64,000 nucleotides of DNA from Agapetus fuscipes (taxonomy: Eukaryota > Arthropoda > Insecta > Trichoptera > Glossosomatidae), in assembly GCA_951799405.1 (NCBI GenBank), contig OX637337.1, forward strand, positions 310,001 to 374,000. Reading direction: 5' to 3'. Below the pieces are notes generated by a model, which was given only the letters and a program-made list of their open reading frames with translations, was not told where the DNA came from and did not search any database. Positions 50,131 to 60,595 of the stretch are shown here, piece after piece (within the stretch, counting starts at the first letter, position 1; each line of letters starts with the position of its first letter). The translations under genes were made by a program, and so were the position numbers.

Positions 50131-50604
50131 TGTTATGTAAATATAAATATTGAAATAAGTATGGGTAGTTATAGTTATAAGAGTCCTCATAGGTATAGGT
50201 AGGTAAGATCGATAATTATGTATAAGTGTAGAATTCTCTAGGCTAAGTAGGTATTTGTTATAATTATAGGAATACTGTATTGCATTGGTAGGTAGGATTT
50301 TGGTTGTATCTCTAGGTAGTACGTGAAGCGTCGAGAAGTAATAATTACTCTGGAACCGTCTGGCGACTTTAGTTCTGGATCATACTGCTCTGAAGAGTAT
50401 AAAGGTGCGAATGGCCTGCAGAGCGGGCCAGTATCATAGCGACTAACAAAGACATCGAAGCCATCTGATCAGTGAACCGAAACCAAGTAGAATAATCGAG
50501 AAAGTAGTGTGAAAATAAATATTGTAACAGTGTAAAATAAATAACTATTGAAGAAGACCTGTGTATTTTTAATTTGAAGACAATTGAACCCTAATTTCGT
50601 AACA
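50131..50604 (+). repeat. 5' LTR of the macro-Gag element
   Basis: 474 bp, TG...CA, followed by attggcgtcaggtgcgg. The leader 50605-51280 is AT-rich, contains a long A-run at 50909-50940 and is non-coding. Confidence 0.93.
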
Positions 50605-50907
50605 ATTGGCGTCAGGTGCGGAATTGTCAAGAAAAATTAAGATCTTCTGTCTAAAAATAAATAAAATAAATTAAATAGTGTTAAAATGAACTTTATTCAA
50701 ATTGAACTTTGTGTGAACTGACTTTTGTGAAAACAAGTGTTTAAATAAATTTTTGTTAAAAGAAAAGACGCAAAAGCAAGTTGCTTATAAATTCTGGAAC
50801 ATCATATGGAACATAATTCTGGACATAATTCTGGACATAACATAATGACTATTTTACCGCATTGAGAAAGTCATCAAATTGGACCATAGTTTTTATTATT
50901 GTGTGTG

Positions 50908-50944
<37 letters not shown>

Positions 50945-51280
50945 GAAAAATATTACAAAAGAACGTTCCAGATTCATCGAGAAAAAGTTTTTGAATAACT
51001 ATCCTTTGTTTACAAGTGTGTGAATGTACATTAAGTACCTACCTGTGTGTTTGAAAGACTTGAGACGAAATAAATAATTATGTACTATCAGACATTATTA
51101 TGTTAAAAATATTGGGGATTTAAAAATAAATATTAAAAGACAGTACCTACCAATCAGTGTAATCAGATAAATTATTATTTTGCTAAAGTACGTATTCAAA
51201 ACAGCTATATATATAAAACTCAAAACTTGTATTAAATAAATTTAAAAATATTTTTGTTTTGAAGTAAATTTTGAAAAAAA

Positions 51281-53659
51281 ATGGCAACCAAAGTGAACAT
51301 CAAGGACCTCAAAGTCACTGAGCTTAAAAATGAGCTTCTGGAGAGGGACCTGGAGACCTCAGGAGGGAAGGCGGCCTTACAGGCACGCCTCATGGAGGCC
51401 TTAGAACAGTCAGGCGAAGACCCGGCATATTTTGTCATGGCGTCTGGAGGGGACCGCGCCTTGGACGAGCTAAACCTCAGCATCACCGGAAACTTCACTT
51501 CCATGGAGGAAAAGCTGAAAGGGGAGATGGCTGACAACGCCAAGACCCTGAAAGTGGAGATGGCTGACAACGCCAAGACCCTGGAGGAGAAGATGGCTGA
51601 CAACGCCAGGACCCTGGAGGAGAAAATGGCTGACAATTCCAAGACCCTGAGGGAAGACCTGAAGGCGGAGATGGCTGACAACGCCAGGACCCTGAAGGCG
51701 GAGATAGCGGATAGTCTCACAACCCTGAAAGGAGAAATAGAGGAGAAGATGACAACCAACCTCTCGGCCCTGAAGGGGGAAATGGAGACTCGGATGTCAA
51801 ACCTGGAAGACCGTCTGCGTGCCGAGCTGGCTGACAAGTGCCAGATGGAGTCCACCAGAATCTCCCCCAAAGGCGGCCTTCACGACGAGACCGACCAGGG
51901 ATGCTCAACTCCAACCAGGATCACAAGAGGGGATGATGACCCTTCCCTAGCCAAGCACAACCTCCCAACCTTCGACGGGAAGACGTCGTGGGAGGAATAC
52001 TTGACCCTCTTTGAGACGGCTGCCATGATGGGAGCCTGGAGCCAGCAGAAGAAGGCTTCGGTTCTCAGCCTGTCGCTCCGAGGAGACGCTCTCAGGGTTC
52101 TGCAGGCCATACCCCTGGACAACCGTGGTGACTTTGGGCAGCTGAAGCAGCGCTTGGATATGCGCTATGGCCACAAGTGCCTGGGGCAGCTGTACAAGTC
52201 ACAGCTGAACACAAGGGTGCAGAAGCCCAACGAGAGCCTCCAGGAGTTTGAGATGGACATCGTCCACCTAGTACGAGACGCTTACCCGACATTCCCTGAT
52301 GACATCTGCGAGAGCTTGGCAGTGGACAAGTTCCTGAACGGATTGAGAGAATGGGAGACGCAGCAAGCAGTGAAGCTGGCTCTTCCGAAGACGTTGAACG
52401 AGGCGCTAAGCCGAGCTCTCGAATTTGAGGCTGTCAAACAGTCCATCAGGGGCCACGCCAGGGTTTGTGCAATCAAGGCAGAGGAGGTCAAACTACCTAC
52501 AACCGAGGAAATAATAGAAAAAGTGCTGCAGCAACTTGAGCCAACGAGACAGAAGGCGCACTGCTGGACGTGTGGCCAGCAAGGACACCTGAGCGCGAGG
52601 TGCCCAAAGTCTCAAGGACCGGAGAAATTGGAAGACGACCGCAAGGATGTAGAGACCACCATGGAGATGAACAAACGGCTGAGGAAACAGCTCCAGGATG
52701 CCGAGAGAAAGGTCAAAGTCATGGAGACGGAGAACAGGCAGCTGACGAAGAACTTGGCCAGCAGTGAAAGGGTCCGGCGAACAGCGGAGGCCGAGAGGGA
52801 CGAGTTGCACGAGACTGTGCTGAGCCTGGAGAGACAGAACAAGGGGCTTAAGACTAAGCTCCAGCAGCTGGAAGCTGGGCAGGGGCCCAGGACGAAGGAC
52901 ACCATCGCCAACCTGGAGTCCAAGAACAGCAACACCAAGGAGGCGGGAGCTCGAATGAAGGATAACCACCGGCCAACTCAAAGAGCAAAGTGGTCAAACA
53001 ATGACCAGCCCGCCCAGAGAGTACAAAAATGCGTCGCAACCAAAGAAGCGCCCCTGTTTGAGACGTTCTGGAGCAAGGTGCAAGAGGGACAGAAGATTCG
53101 CCATGGGGTGACCACAGAAGTCCACAAGGACTTATTTGAGGTCACTGGGGACCACACACTGGCATGCAGTGTACCGGAAGATCTAGATATGTCTAGAGGA
53201 ATTGCACGGGTCTTCCGATACAAATTCGGAGAACCGCAACCCTCGAGCAGCCCGCAAGGAAGAGCTCTGAGACTACCGAAGGGGCGTCAACAAGCATACT
53301 GCCTGGTTGTCCCGGATTCCAGCAACCTGGAAGAGGACTACAAGGCATTGTGGGACGGCCTTGTTGAGCTGCGTGACTACATGTTGGAGGATCAGCAGGC
53401 GCGTCTGGCAATACCGAAGATGGGTGGCGGCCGCGCTAATCGAGACTGGCGGATAATCCGGAGTATGATTGAAGCAGTGTTCTCGGGAGTCGGCATCAGC
53501 GTCATGGTGTGCTGCGAGCAAGCGCAGCCGAGAGCCAGTGGGGAGAAATCCGTGGACTGCCACTTCTTCCTGACCACAGGGTGTCGACGTGGATCAGCAT
53601 GCCCCTACCTACACAGAGTCAAGACTGTTCCGGGACGAAACAGTCTAGGTGGGGGGTAG
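51281..53659 (+). CDS. Gag-like protein: SAP, coiled coils, Gag, CCHC, macro domain, CCCH finger
   Basis: This 792-aa ORF fills the LTR element. Residues 6-43 (LKVTELKNELLERDLETSGG...) read as a SAP DNA-binding motif. Residues 75-185 are about 11-residue repeats (EMADNAKTLK type), probably coiled coil. Residues 224-395 (LPTFDGKTSWEEYLTLFE and on) look like a Ty3/gypsy-type Gag. CCHC knuckle CWTCGQQGHLSARC lies near 428, then a heptad-rich coiled coil (450-535). Residues about 605-745 resemble a TARG1-type macro domain: KDLFEVTGDHTLACSV, RGIARVFRYKFG, AYCLVVP, PKMGGGRANRDW, MIEAVF. A CCCH finger (C-x7-C-x5-C-x3-H, about 761-778) closes it. The usual TARG1 catalytic Lys and Asp do not appear conserved, so binding without hydrolysis is possible. 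The start is the first ATG in a long open frame, in aaaaaaATGG context. Confidence 0.85.
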   Translation: MATKVNIKDLKVTELKNELLERDLETSGGKAALQARLMEALEQSGEDPAYFVMASGGDRALDELNLSITGNFTSMEEKLKGEMADNAKTLKVEMADNAKTLEEKMADNARTLEEKMADNSKTLREDLKAEMADNARTLKAEIADSLTTLKGEIEEKMTTNLSALKGEMETRMSNLEDRLRAELADKCQMESTRISPKGGLHDETDQGCSTPTRITRGDDDPSLAKHNLPTFDGKTSWEEYLTLFETAAMMGAWSQQKKASVLSLSLRGDALRVLQAIPLDNRGDFGQLKQRLDMRYGHKCLGQLYKSQLNTRVQKPNESLQEFEMDIVHLVRDAYPTFPDDICESLAVDKFLNGLREWETQQAVKLALPKTLNEALSRALEFEAVKQSIRGHARVCAIKAEEVKLPTTEEIIEKVLQQLEPTRQKAHCWTCGQQGHLSARCPKSQGPEKLEDDRKDVETTMEMNKRLRKQLQDAERKVKVMETENRQLTKNLASSERVRRTAEAERDELHETVLSLERQNKGLKTKLQQLEAGQGPRTKDTIANLESKNSNTKEAGARMKDNHRPTQRAKWSNNDQPAQRVQKCVATKEAPLFETFWSKVQEGQKIRHGVTTEVHKDLFEVTGDHTLACSVPEDLDMSRGIARVFRYKFGEPQPSSSPQGRALRLPKGRQQAYCLVVPDSSNLEEDYKALWDGLVELRDYMLEDQQARLAIPKMGGGRANRDWRIIRSMIEAVFSGVGISVMVCCEQAQPRASGEKSVDCHFFLTTGCRRGSACPYLHRVKTVPGRNSLGGG

Positions 53660-54133
53660 TGTTATGTAAATATAAATATTGAAATATGTATGGGTAGTTA
53701 TAGTTATAAGAGTCCTCATAGGTATAGGTAGGTAAGATCGATAATTATGTATAAGTGTAGAATTCTCTAGGCTAAGTAGGTATTTGTTATAATTATAGGA
53801 ATACTGTATTGCATTGGTAGGTAGGATTTTGGTTGTATCTCTAGGTAGTACGTGAAGCGTCGAGAAGTAATAATTACTCTGGAACCGTCTGGCGACTTTA
53901 GTTCTGGATCATACTGCTCTGAAGAGTATAAAGGTGCGAATGGCCTGCAGAGCGGGCCAGTATCATAGCGACTAACAAAGACATCGAAGCCATCTGATCA
54001 GTGAACCGAAACCAAGTAGAATAATCGAGAAAGTAGTGTGAAAATAAATATTGTAACAGTGTAAAATAAATAACTATTGAAGAAGACCTGTGTATTTTTA
54101 ATTTGAAGACAATTGAACCCTAATTTCGTAACA
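53660..54133 (+). repeat. 3' LTR of the macro-Gag element
   Basis: 474 bp, one visible mismatch to the 5' LTR. The ORF stop codon (53657-53659) abuts the LTR start. Confidence 0.93.
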
Positions 54134-55170
54134 GTATTTTGAAATATGCTATAGCAAGAAAATAGTCTAATAGCAACGATAGTTTTGCTAGCCAATTTTG
54201 CGGAGCATACGTTTTATGCTTTAGCTTATTCCAATATGGCGTCTTTTCTCGTCTGTTATTTACAGCGGCTATGTTGTTTTGAGTCGAATTTCCTCAATTA
54301 TTACCTTAGAAAACACACAATATTTACTTCAATTTTGTCAAGGAAAGCAACGGTTCAGATGACGAAAGAATTGCTGATTATATTTACATGTGCAAATCAA
54401 AAATATTTTGTCTCGGAATATTTGGTAGGAAAGCGGAAGAATTCACTGGGCACAACGTTTGAAATTATTGGCAAGCAAATACAACACAGTCTATAAAATC
54501 CGATTTAAAATGTCTTACGCACTTATAATTTAAAATCATATTATAACATTAATCTACGGCGTCATGCCATCATTTTTGATGCACTGCAGGCGGAACGCCA
54601 ATATGGCATGTGACAGATGGAAAAAACAACCATAGACAACAATTTAATGAATTCGTGGCTGCTTACCATATTATTTATGTGGCCAAATGCAGTATTTGAG
54701 GTTTTTTTTTTAATTTTTCAAATTTTGTCACGATGCATCAATGGAATTACTTCGGGTATCTTCGGTATATACTAGAGATAGCCTATAGGCAAAATGGGAA
54801 TCAAAATACTGTTTTGGCGTTACTATAGCATATCTCGGGCCATGTCTCGGGCATAAAATATGCTATATAAACTACTTCAGCTAAAAATGTGAAACTACCG
54901 GGCTTAGTGTTTGTTTGTTTTATATACTTAAATGTAATTAATTGTTTGTATTCCTTGACTTATAGGTTGGTATGAGGCTGACCACCCATACTGTATAAAA
55001 TGGTTCCCTTTGCCAATGTCTTCCCTGTTTCAGGGAAGGTCGGCAAAAGTTGCAGGGCGTATGTTCATTTAAGATTGGGTTTTTATATTGTAGGTCCACA
55101 TGCGGCATGTGTTAGCGCGAACTTATACATGTCTGCTTGTTGGAATGCGTGTAATATGAATCTTAAATGA

Positions 55171-55355
55171 TATTTTGACAATTATATTAATTTTAATACT
55201 AAACAAATTTCAAAACTTAATTTAACTCGGATATTTCACGAACCGTTTAGAGAGAACTTACATCATTCTCGACGTTTCGTCAGCGACGTAGCCAACGTCT
55301 TCAGGAGAACATCCTCTCTGCACGACGACTGAGGATGAACTGATATATTATATTG
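55171..55355 (-). mobile_element. Penelope-like fragment with hammerhead-like motif
   Basis: On - it carries CTGAAGA, a 6-bp stem GTTGGC/GCTGAC with wobble pairs, then GAAACGTC and GAGAAT; the GTTCTC upstream pairs with GAGAAT as stem I. It interrupts an Element A copy. Confidence 0.6.
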
Positions 55356-55389
55356 ATATATATCTTTGCAGCTTAGATTTAGATTTAGA

Positions 55390-56190
55390 ATCCGGGAAAA
55401 ATATTACTTTTACATATGCTTATTATGCTTATCAAGAGTAGGCCATACTTTACATTTTCCCCTTTTCGAAAGTAAAGTACGAATTTAGTTTAAGAACCAT
55501 AAGGAATTTTTCAATTAAAAAAACACAACTCTTGACTTTGCTACAAGCATTAGAAAGGTTTCTGTACACTGGCAACACCGAATATAACTTACACACACTC
55601 GTATATAAGGTTGGTACGTTTATTCGACAGTGAAATGCTACCGTTAAGATAGGTTTGTTTACTTAGGATGTTTTTAAGATAATAAACTCAGATATCAATA
55701 ACCGTAATAAAGTGCGTAGACGTCAATGTATAAGTAATATGACACACACATGTTGCCCAATTCCAGCTTGGTGAAATGTACTTATAGGTGGATTACGAGT
55801 ATCATTCCATGGTTCATGTGATGTATTAAAATGAATTTCTAATGTAAATAAATGCTCTTTCTATTTTATCAGCGGCGTCGCTATCTAACTGCTAGACTGC
55901 ACTATGCAGGGAGTCAATAAAAGGATTACTTTGCATCCTTTGAGATTGGAGTTTTTTTTTAATTACGAAGCTGTGTTAATAGTATATGCGTGCTAACCTA
56001 GGTGTATCGACGAGCTATGATTTGATGTGGATTTACACCATACTTTATTTATTGAAATGTTAATAATCATAAATCGTGTATTGAAAACGAAACAATAGGT
56101 ACTAATACTCTTATAAATTATTTTGTGTCGGCTCGACAGCAATTCTCGAAGTTTTCCTTTAACCTTGAGCCTCCTTCGGCCTATGTATGT
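55390..56190. other. Unassigned intergenic sequence
   Basis: No gene or mobile element was recognised. AT-rich with only short frames. Confidence 0.4.
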
Positions 56191-56197
56191 ACAGCTT

Positions 56198-56335
56198 GGC
56201 ACCCTACCAGTGGCACCATCGTGGCACCCTACCAGTGGCACCATCGTGGCACCCTACCAGTGGCACCATCGTGGCACCCTACAAGTGGCACCATCGTGTC
56301 ACCCTAACAGTGGCACCCTATCAGTGACACCATCG
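56198..56335. repeat. 25-bp minisatellite, about 5 copies
   Basis: Unit ggcaccctaccagtggcacc plus atcgt, period 25, degenerating at the right end. Confidence 0.88.
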
Positions 56336-56339
56336 TTAA

Positions 56340-57285
56340 AGCAGATTTGAAACGAATCCTAGCACTATGCTACAGTATTGTCCAGTGCCACCGTCAGAAC
56401 GCGAATTACCAGAGCAAGATGTGTAATGGGAAGTACTAATACTTGTAGAGCTGAGAAGGGCCAATTCCTTCCTTGCTCATATTTGTTGAGTTGCCTCTGG
56501 GTTGAGGAGCGGCCCCTGTGTGGGAGGGGGCGATTTATGTAGCTCGCCCTGTCACGCCGACAGAGCCGCGGAGTTGTTGGCTTGCTTTGTTGCACTCTGA
56601 GGGTTCGTAGTCGCAACTATTATATGCAGCTGCGCTAATGGTTATCATTTATCATTTAATATAAATACAAATATGAAATCAATGCACCGAGCCGTCATTT
56701 CCCTGAGCGTGGTGGGTGTTACACGACATGTTGATAATGCAGCATGTAATGGGCCCGTGCTCCATGCTGCTATGTCCTGTCGCCATTACAGCTGATTGTG
56801 ATCTCCATCTTTAGTTGGTCTTTCTCCGCGTGCGACGTCACAGCCATGATTACAATATACACAATGCGTTGTGCCGCATCATCGCTCAGTCCGGGATTAA
56901 TGCATTGGATTTAAATTGAATTACATCAGGTTGTTCACTATTCACGTGTATGAAAGTGTTGGTACCTACTCGTGTTCGTTATGTTTCTGGGAATGCACGC
57001 AGTCCACGGATGCTATGAGAGATCAGAGGAAAGCGAGTCTGTGTGGAGATGCGAGAGAGTAGAGATCTAAGTAAAGAGTAGAGACCTATACTTCCAAAGA
57101 TCCCAGTCTTACTTTTCAAACGTACATTGTGAATCAAATAATTTCCTGTTTTATTTAATAACCGCACACAGCATATGCACAGGACAAGATCAGTTGATAT
57201 ACATAAGTATGTTTTTATTAAATTTGCACGTCCTGCAGCACCAGCTCGTCGCTAACGTGTCCTTTACCCGAGTATAAAGAATTGC
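56340..57285. other. Unassigned intergenic sequence
   Basis: No gene was recognised on either strand. No repeat of the families above is present. Confidence 0.4.
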
Positions 57286-57287
57286 GT

Positions 57288-57377
57288 AATCTCCCCTTGA
57301 TCACGTAAATACAAATACATGGAAGATGAACTAGCACCCTTAGTGGGAGATTTATTTATTTACGTGATCGAGGGGAT
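57288..57377. mobile_element. Short MITE, 'tacgtaaat' family
   Basis: Ends aatctccccttgatcacgta and the inverse tacgtgatcgaggggatt pair; related to 39709-39811. Confidence 0.7.
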
Positions 57378-57709
57378 TTATGTAAATGCTTGGCGTACTT
57401 GCTCAGGGCAGAATACTTCTAGCCCGGGTGTCGCGTTACACAAAAATATTGCAAACGCAGAAAGCAGACAACAAGCGTGCAGGAGAGTTAGCATCAGTAA
57501 TCAATGTGTAAACACGCGTCACGGGGACTGAACAGCAAATAGTCGTGTCTGAAGTTAAGCTCAGGGATTAACAACCAGGCGCTGTTTCATACTCTACTAT
57601 GGTCTCTTGCAAAGCTTTTTTGGGATGACCACAGGGCGTTTGAAGATTCCTATGGATTTCTGTTTTTTAATCTGATTTAATTATTCAATTTTGAATTTTA
57701 GGTGGATTA

Positions 57710-57820
57710 AATATTATGTGTACCATGTAGAATGTAGAAATAACTTGTATTATGTATACCACGTAGAATTTAGGAATAACTAGTATTATGTATACCACGT
57801 AGAATGTAGGAATAGCTTAT
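57710..57820. repeat. 36-bp tandem repeat, 3 copies
   Basis: Unit tattatgtataccacgtaga plus atttaggaataactag, three diverged copies. Confidence 0.8.
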
Positions 57821-57824
57821 TGCA

Positions 57825-58440
57825 ATCCATTTGAGCCATGATTTTTTTACATAAAAAAGCAGAATAGTAATTTGGACCCCTTAACGTCCACGCGGAAGTC
57901 CTGGGAGTACCTAAGGGGACCATGGAGGGAAGCGGCACAAGACACAGAGTCCTGGAGGATTGTGAGGCAGGAAGACCTGATCCTTCGAAAAATAAAAACA
58001 AGAATTGAAGTGAACTCTCTAGCTTATATTACACGCGCGAAAGGTAACATTTATTACCGCCACGCAAAGCATTTTACAATATTACAAGAATAGTGAGCGT
58101 TGTGTTCCTGACATGTGGGAGAGATTGTGATGTGTGAATGACCTGATGGCAGCAGTATCTGTAGACAGGGACAGCAGCTCACGGAGCCTAATCTCCAGCA
58201 AAAGTTCTATTGATTATGGCCGTGCTCCGATAAGCTTCATTCATCAAATCATAAATGAATGACTGAGATAGCGAGGTGCGCGCGCGCTGCTCGCAACTAC
58301 ATGCACATCATGTTATCTGTGATAAACTAAATCCTTTAATATTTTTTAGTGTTGATCTGTTAAATCTGTTAAATCCTTTAAGATTTTCACTCAAATTTTC
58401 ACAGAGCGCCAGTTTGAACGGTCCGAATGCTTGTCAATTT
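57825..58440. other. Unassigned sequence
   Basis: A 73-aa frame (57872-58093) begins with a moderately GC-rich stretch that may be decayed retroelement coding, but I cannot place it. Nothing else was recognised. Confidence 0.3.
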
Positions 58441-58444
58441 TATA

Positions 58445-58765
58445 TGTATTCATATATTCACTGCACATATAGTGCAGTTCTTAACCGCGTTGTCCTCGAA
58501 GATGTGGTAAATGAAAGCTTTTTAATTGCTGCTGAATTGGGGCTGGCGTTACGCCAATCACTTTTCCTGAAGCGTAGATTGCCAAGCTCCCAGAGAGCGG
58601 GCTGGGTCTCGTTTCTTATGAAGGCTGAATAAGCTCCTAATTCGGTTGAAAGTTAAGTCGGTAGAATGCTTGCGCCCCATGCCAGATGCCTCCAAGGGGC
58701 AGAAGTGACATCCCGTTTTGGTGTTTTTAATTGCAAACCCAAAAAAATAAATACCGGCAGGTTCA
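58445..58765 (+). repeat. Longer copy of the 'tacacatatagtgtaac' repeat
   Basis: The run ctgcacatatagtgcagttc, then gcgttgtcctcgaag, resembles 7561, 32085 and 35318 and extends about 250 bp further. Class unknown. Confidence 0.5.
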
Positions 58766-58784
58766 AATCATTCAGTTCAATATA

Positions 58785-58932
58785 AAACATAATCTATGTT
58801 GCAAAGATATATTGGCATTCAAGGCTCATACTCAATGCACGCCCACAGGCATACACGTGCTGCATGCGCACTTACAAAAAAAATAACAAAAAACCTTGCA
58901 TGAGCATACCTAAACCTTACAACTCCTGCATT
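58785..58932 (-). repeat. Element A copy, partial
   Basis: From ataatctatgttgcaaagat to aaccttacaactcctgcat, truncated at its 5' side. Confidence 0.75.
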
Positions 58933-58939
58933 TTTTGTG

Positions 58940-59015
58940 CTCCGCCGGGATTCTAATTCACAGCCTTCTATTTACGAGACCGAAGCGCTAACCACTAGAC
59001 TACGGACCGGTCGCC
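58940..59015 (-). repeat. tRNA-like sequence (SINE head or pseudogene)
   Basis: On - ccgtagtctagtggttagcg fits an A box and gaattagaatcccgg fits a degenerate B box at tRNA spacing. The arms do not pair well enough for a functional tRNA. Confidence 0.5.
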
Positions 59016-59334
59016 ATTCTTGATTCTGGAGCATGTAGCTGTTGTGGTTTACCTGTTTAGCGCAGTTCACTTATAGCTCCAGCAGACGCAATAATGCAGA
59101 AGCTGTGGGGCGCGGGCTGCCAAATCATACATCACACTTCTCTCAGCGCCTGCGCACTCTACTACAAGTTACTCACGCTACTCTGTATTACAAGTCATAA
59201 CATCACACAACACATGTAAGAAACCCTCTTAAGTTGGAATTACAGGAAAGTGTATAAAGCTGGAGATACACACATGGCGCATAGGTAAATGTACTTGCGT
59301 GTCACTCAACTTACCGAAAAAAATCAGTATAGAG

Positions 59335-59612
59335 GGATAAAGGGATATTGGGATAGAGAGATAGCGGGGTAGAGGGATAGAGGGAAAGAGGGATAGCGGG
59401 GTAGAGGGATAGTGGGAAAGAGGGATAGAGAGATATCGGGATAGTGGGATAGAGTGAAAGAGAAATAGAGAGATAGCGGGGTAGAGAGATAGAGGGAAAG
59501 AGGGATAGAGAGATAGCGGGGTAGAGGAATAGAGGGATAGAGAGATAGTGGGGTAGAGAGATAGAGGGAAAGAGGGATAGAGAGATAGCAGGGTAGAGGG
59601 ATAGAGAGATAC
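59335..59612. repeat. Purine-rich GGATAGAGA-type satellite
   Basis: Almost 280 bases of G/A with regular T, in irregular 8- to 25-bp units (agagggatagagagatagcg). Strong strand asymmetry. Confidence 0.9.
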
Positions 59613-59807
59613 AGCCAAGAGGTTCTTCTCCGACCTTCTCCTTCTTTTTTTAAACAGACATGTATTATTTCTCTTTTTACTTTCTTGCTAAAGCTGATGG
59701 CTATAAGAAAGTTTTGATTTGGTGTGAAATTTTGTTTTCGAGGTTTTCACGGAAATGAGTTGTCCTGGTGCAGGACATGCCAAAAACACTATCTTTCAAA
59801 AACGTCC

Positions 59808-59908
<101 letters not shown>

Positions 59909-59909
59909 T

Positions 59910-60590
59910 GTCACTTTCCAAAGTATAAGACCTAGAGATACCAAATTTTAGCTAAATCAACTTTTTTGGACATGTATTAAGTATGAATAACATGGCATTA
60001 CACCAACTGGAAAATTCAAGATGGCTGTGATACAAAAAAAACATAAAATTGCACTTTTCTCAAAAACGGCTCAAAGAATATTTCTTAAATTTTCAGAGTT
60101 GCCATTCATTAGTTTTTAATTTAATAAATTAGGTATGGCAACACTCTTACTAATCTGTGTCTATGGGTTGCCATAGGAAAAAAACAAACGATTGTGATTT
60201 TCTCGAAAGTTAAAAGGGGTCAACAAATATAATATAATGTTCTACAATATTATAGACAACATAAATTACGACAAAACATTTTTTTTTTTTTTGAAAAAAT
60301 AAATATAAAGCACCGTTTACATGACCTGAAATTTTAAATCGAAAATATTGCAAAAACCCATTAAAAGGCAAGATATTTCAATTTGTTTTAGATTTGATAG
60401 AAAGAACAAATTTATCACTTTAATTCATAATTAACAGAATCCATTTATAAAATAGTGCTATCTAATAATTATAATCATTTCTTCATCATAATCTCGGTTT
60501 AGGGATTTGCAATATAAAAGAAAAAAATAATGAAAAAATTCTCGGCAGTTAGAGGGTTAAAAAAAAAGAAGGGTTCAATGAATGACCATC
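59910..60590. other. Unassigned AT-rich sequence
   Basis: No gene was recognised. Text such as caagatggctgtgatacaaa and tttctcaaaaacggctcaaa may be old repeat sequence. Confidence 0.35.
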
Positions 60591-60595
60591 TATAC

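Larger units (their letters stand above)
50131..54133 (+). mobile_element. Gag-only LTR retrotransposon with macro-domain Gag
   Basis: LTRs of 474 bp each (50131-50604, 53660-54133) start TGTTATGTAA and end TTTCGTAACA. They differ by one base that I can see (ataagt versus atatgt). The 4-bp duplication GTAT flanks the element (50127-50130, 54134-54137). A possible primer site ttggcgtcaggtgcgg follows the left LTR and a G-run precedes the right. The internal region has only one ORF (51281-53659) and no protease, RT or integrase, so it must depend on another element. Confidence 0.93.
50051..54903. mobile_element. DNA transposon with GCCCGGTAGTTTCA TIRs and TTAG duplication
   Basis: The TIRs GCCCGGTAGTTTCA are perfect inverses. 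TTAG flanks both ends (50047-50050, 54904-54907) inside the LINE 3' UTR. Removing the nested LTR element leaves about 0.85 kb (50051-50130 plus 54138-54903) with no recognised transposase. Words like atgctatag recur near both ends. Superfamily is uncertain; a 4-bp TTAG target does not fit piggyBac TTAA. Confidence 0.8.
48237..55385 (+). mobile_element. RTE-like LINE 3' portion, split by two nested insertions
   Basis: Segments are 48237-48376 (ORF up to GCRGRRRPRKV), 49803-50050 (WMDQISEIANEWEIQSHNKR, then KWRLNCNAG and UTR) and 54908-55385 (rest of UTR and Element A). A CR1-like LINE fills the first gap and a TTAG-flanked DNA transposon the second. A 185-bp hammerhead-bearing piece (55171-55355) interrupts the Element A part. 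Confidence 0.85.

Noticed and set aside
51232..51870. 212-aa frame on - opposite the macro-Gag ORF
   Set aside because: Mirror of the 11-mer repeats in the sense ORF; low complexity and no homology.
50047..54907. piggyBac assignment for the GCCCGG-ended transposon
   Set aside because: Target duplication is TTAG, not TTAA, and no transposase supports it.
58940..59015. Functional tRNA gene on -
   Set aside because: The B box is degenerate and the acceptor and anticodon arms do not pair convincingly; a SINE head or pseudogene is more likely.
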